Shown piece by piece: positions 61,678 through 64,000 of a stretch of 64,000 nucleotides of DNA. The notes below the pieces were generated by a model. It saw only the letters and a list, made by a program, of their open reading frames with translations. It made no database searches and had not been told where the DNA came from. This DNA is from Brugia malayi. Taxonomy: Eukaryota; Nematoda; Chromadorea; Rhabditida; Onchocercidae. The stretch spans positions 9,050,501-9,114,500 of the forward strand of contig NW_025062476.1 of the NCBI RefSeq assembly GCF_000002995.4, written 5' to 3'. Within the stretch, counting starts at the first letter, position 1; each line of letters opens with the position of its first letter. The position numbers were made by a program, and so were the translations under genes.

Positions 61678-64000
61678 ATGCCACCATTAAATTCGCGACA
61701 AAAATTTCCACAAGGTATGAAAAATTAATTTAGGTATCATACATTGTATTCACATTATCACTGCCTCGAAAAGCAATGCAATTGTGAAATCTTAGTTCTT
61801 TAAATTAACTTAGGCATTAATTTAGTCGTAATTTAGAAACTGGTTGCTTGTAACTGTTAACAGGTAGTGCTTGAAAATAATGGGCCATTTGCAAAATATT
61901 CAATCTAAAACCGAAAGCGGAAAAAAAACAGAAGGCTTTTGTTGATAAGAATCGGACGAACGAAAAGAGTTGCCTAATGCTACTAAAATATATACTGTCA
62001 TTATATTTTGTTCTATTTCAGAGAGCAAAGGTCAAAAGATTCAAAAAAGAAAAAATTCTTCTATTTTTCAGAAAAACTTCACTGTTGGTAATACATCATC
62101 AACTGTTTTCTATACTTTATAAATATTTCTAAAAACATTTAAAAAGTTTCCAAATCAGAGACTTTTGAATTTCTCTTAGAATTATGAATTAAAGTGAAAA
62201 TTAACAGTCCTATTATTAGTGATGGTTTTACTGTTTCAGAACAAAAGAACAACAGTGGTACTACTATCAAGGCGATCCGAACGTACGTTTAATGCAATTC
62301 TAGTATTATTTTATTATTATTATTTAGATTCCATTTTGATGAATTTGTTTTTCTCATTAAACAATGGCTTTTAATTACTGATTAATTTATTTTGTGACTC
62401 TCTTTTTTCTGATTTAATACAGATAATTCATGAGTCTGAAACAGGCATGACTTATTTGATATTTTTAATTGGCTCTGCAAATTATTATCTCAAAATATAT
62501 TTCTAAAAAAGAACTTTCGTGTTTTTTTTCTGATATTGTGCAAAGCAAGTTTGCAAAAATGATGCAATCATGCTTGACAAATCGAGCCCAATTTGTGTGG
62601 TTTTTTTTTAAAATTTCAACTGGACAATAACTGCTTATATTGGAGCAATATTGAATTACTGATTCCTAAAGAAAATCATCGATTAATTTTTTAAAATTTT
62701 TAATCGGTGATTTTATTTATCAAAACATTCAAATAGTTTCCCTTTGCGTTTGTTAAATTTTTTGGCTGTTTAAAAGCAAATATTTTTAACTTTTAAATTT
62801 ATTGATATTTCAGTATCGATGAGCATTTCAGTATCGATGAACACCATGTTATCTATACAGGTTGTTGAGATTCGCTCAGTTTTCTTCTATAAGTATAATT
62901 AACTGTTGGCTTGAAATTCGGATATTGTCTTAGGAGAACGTCATAGAAACTTACCTATCATCTTTTCGATTATCATGATTAGTGATTTCAGCATTATTGA
63001 TAATCACTTTCAGGTATCTCAAACGAGATTGCAACAAAGCTAGTGCTAATGTTGATGGGCTTTATGGTCACTCTAATCTTATTGTGCATATTTTTGATAC
63101 TTTCTATATATATTTATTACAAAGAAAAAGATGAAGAGTTTTTTCTGGACAATAAGGGTGAACCAGCAAAGGTGAAAGTTGACAAAGGTAAAACTAGAAA
63201 AATGTGAATGCTATAAAAGCAATAAGTTTGAAATTCGTTTGCTGTTTACAATACGAATAATGTAGAAAATTTTTTTACACAACTTTGAATTAGACATTTT
63301 TTTGATGCCAGCACTGCAGAAATTTGTGTAGATGAATTTTAATTGAACCAGTCGATTTCAGCTCATTCGCCATATATTATAACTCCGGAACAAAAGATCA
63401 CTCAACAATTGCTATCCACCGAGGTAATAAGAAAGAAAGAATTTAGTTCAAGAATTCCATTATAATTCCTATTTCTAAAGTTTATTGAATATTCACAGAT
63501 GGTGACATCTATCGGGTGTTCAGTAGATGATATCGCTCAATTGTTGCGATACATAGCTTTATATGGTGAATTATCAGAAGATGAAATTTACCAAACTCCG
63601 CTAACATTTATCCGTTTAGTGGTGCGTGGTAAAACAAAATTCGATAAGGACGGTAGGTTCCATTTGCACCTTTGTGTTGTAATCTCTCATAGAATTATTA
63701 GAGTGACCATCTTTGACTGTAAGTGATTCTAATGGTCACTAACTCGTTCAATATTTTTAGTCAGTGATCGTAATTTTTTTCTTGCAAATATTTTGCTAAT
63801 GTAATTGTTTTGAATAGCAAAATTTGTGACGAAATAAACTGAAGAGGTCATTAAAACGTTGACCTAACAGTTTTAAAAAATTCACAATACAAAGAAATAA
63901 GAAATTCGCTTAAAATTAAGATTTATTGTAATATTCAGTTCAACTACGCAATGAAAATTACAGATTCTAAAAGGGAGCAAAAACCAGTTCCGAAATCAGA
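61678..64000 (+). CDS. Unrecognised single-pass membrane protein (5' part, runs off the window)
   Basis: Exons: 61678-61714, 62022-62087, 62240-62282, 62814-62860, 63014-63187, 63362-63423, 63499-63652, and 63964 to the window end; every junction is in phase. The visible protein is about 206 residues. Residues 1-64 are basic and hydrophilic (MPPLNSRQKFPQ, KGQKIQKRKNSS) with no signal peptide. A single strong membrane segment (LVLMLMGFMVTLILLCIFL) at about 72-97 is followed by KEKDEEFFLDNKGEPAKV. A folded-looking region comes next (SIGCSVDDIAQLLRYIAL, GELSEDEIYQTPLTFIRL). The topology suggests a type II protein or one inserted by internal signal anchor. The family is not recognised. The start ATG is the first that fits; the same frame is open further upstream to 61540, so a longer N-terminus is possible. 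The 62814 exon has two alternative in-frame acceptors. Confidence 0.7.
62807..62840. repeat. 18-bp tandem duplication spanning a splice acceptor
   Basis: ATTTCAGTATCGATGA occurs at 62807-62822 and again at 62825-62840, duplicating the acceptor and the first codons of an exon. Confidence 0.95.

Overview
The window looks like nuclear DNA of a nematode, most probably a spirurid or filarial-type worm; the group is an inference. The evidence: strongly AT-rich sequence, genes broken into many short exons, almost every acceptor ending in TTTCAG-like sequence, TTTCAG or TTTTGCAG sites just upstream of some start codons (the pattern of spliced-leader trans-splicing), and nematode-type families (cuticlin-like ZP protein, CPG4-like cysteine-rich secreted protein, divergent LGC-type Cys-loop receptor). 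I found no rRNA, tRNA, CRISPR array or intact mobile element. Most exons are under 250 bases, so gene models were built by hand from splice sites, phase and protein resemblance. No alignment or transcript evidence was available.

Layout. 1-270 (+): the 3' end of an unrecognised gene. 1350-3163 (+): a secreted Ser/Tyr/Gly-rich protein, probably with a C-terminal hydrophobic segment. 3.2-10.2 kb: no convincing coding sequence. 10266-18206 (+): a five-exon gene for a small, very basic protein with a charged helix that weakly recalls complexin. 21045-39605 (+): a 15-exon gene for a cytosolic protein with two tandem tyrosine-phosphatase domains; the first has lost the WPD acid and the second the catalytic cysteine. 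28991-31261 (-): a CPG4-like secreted protein nested antisense in a 5.8-kb intron of the phosphatase gene. 42309-48157 (-): a divergent Cys-loop ligand-gated ion channel subunit with one unresolved exon junction. 49162-49649 (+): a tentative 68-residue gene. 55792-58897 (-): a ZP-domain, cuticlin-like membrane protein with a furin site and a transmembrane segment; its first exon was not found. 61678-64000 (+): the first exons of an unrecognised single-pass membrane protein that runs off the window.

The genes do not form one pathway. Three may be surface or extracellular proteins (ZP, CPG4-like, Ser/Tyr-rich). Two may act in neuronal or muscle signalling (ion channel, complexin-like protein). 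The pseudophosphatase is likely a phosphotyrosine-signalling adaptor.

The most unusual features are the doubly dead tandem phosphatase with an antisense gene inside it; an unusual density of perfect inverted repeats and local copies of its own exons in the introns of that gene (a 106-bp exon-intron copy next to a 27-bp inverted repeat, a 21-bp exon copy, and a 25-bp hairpin followed by a 30-bp tandem duplication); an exon-like block in the ion channel gene that could truncate the receptor; and an 18-bp duplication that created two in-frame splice acceptors.
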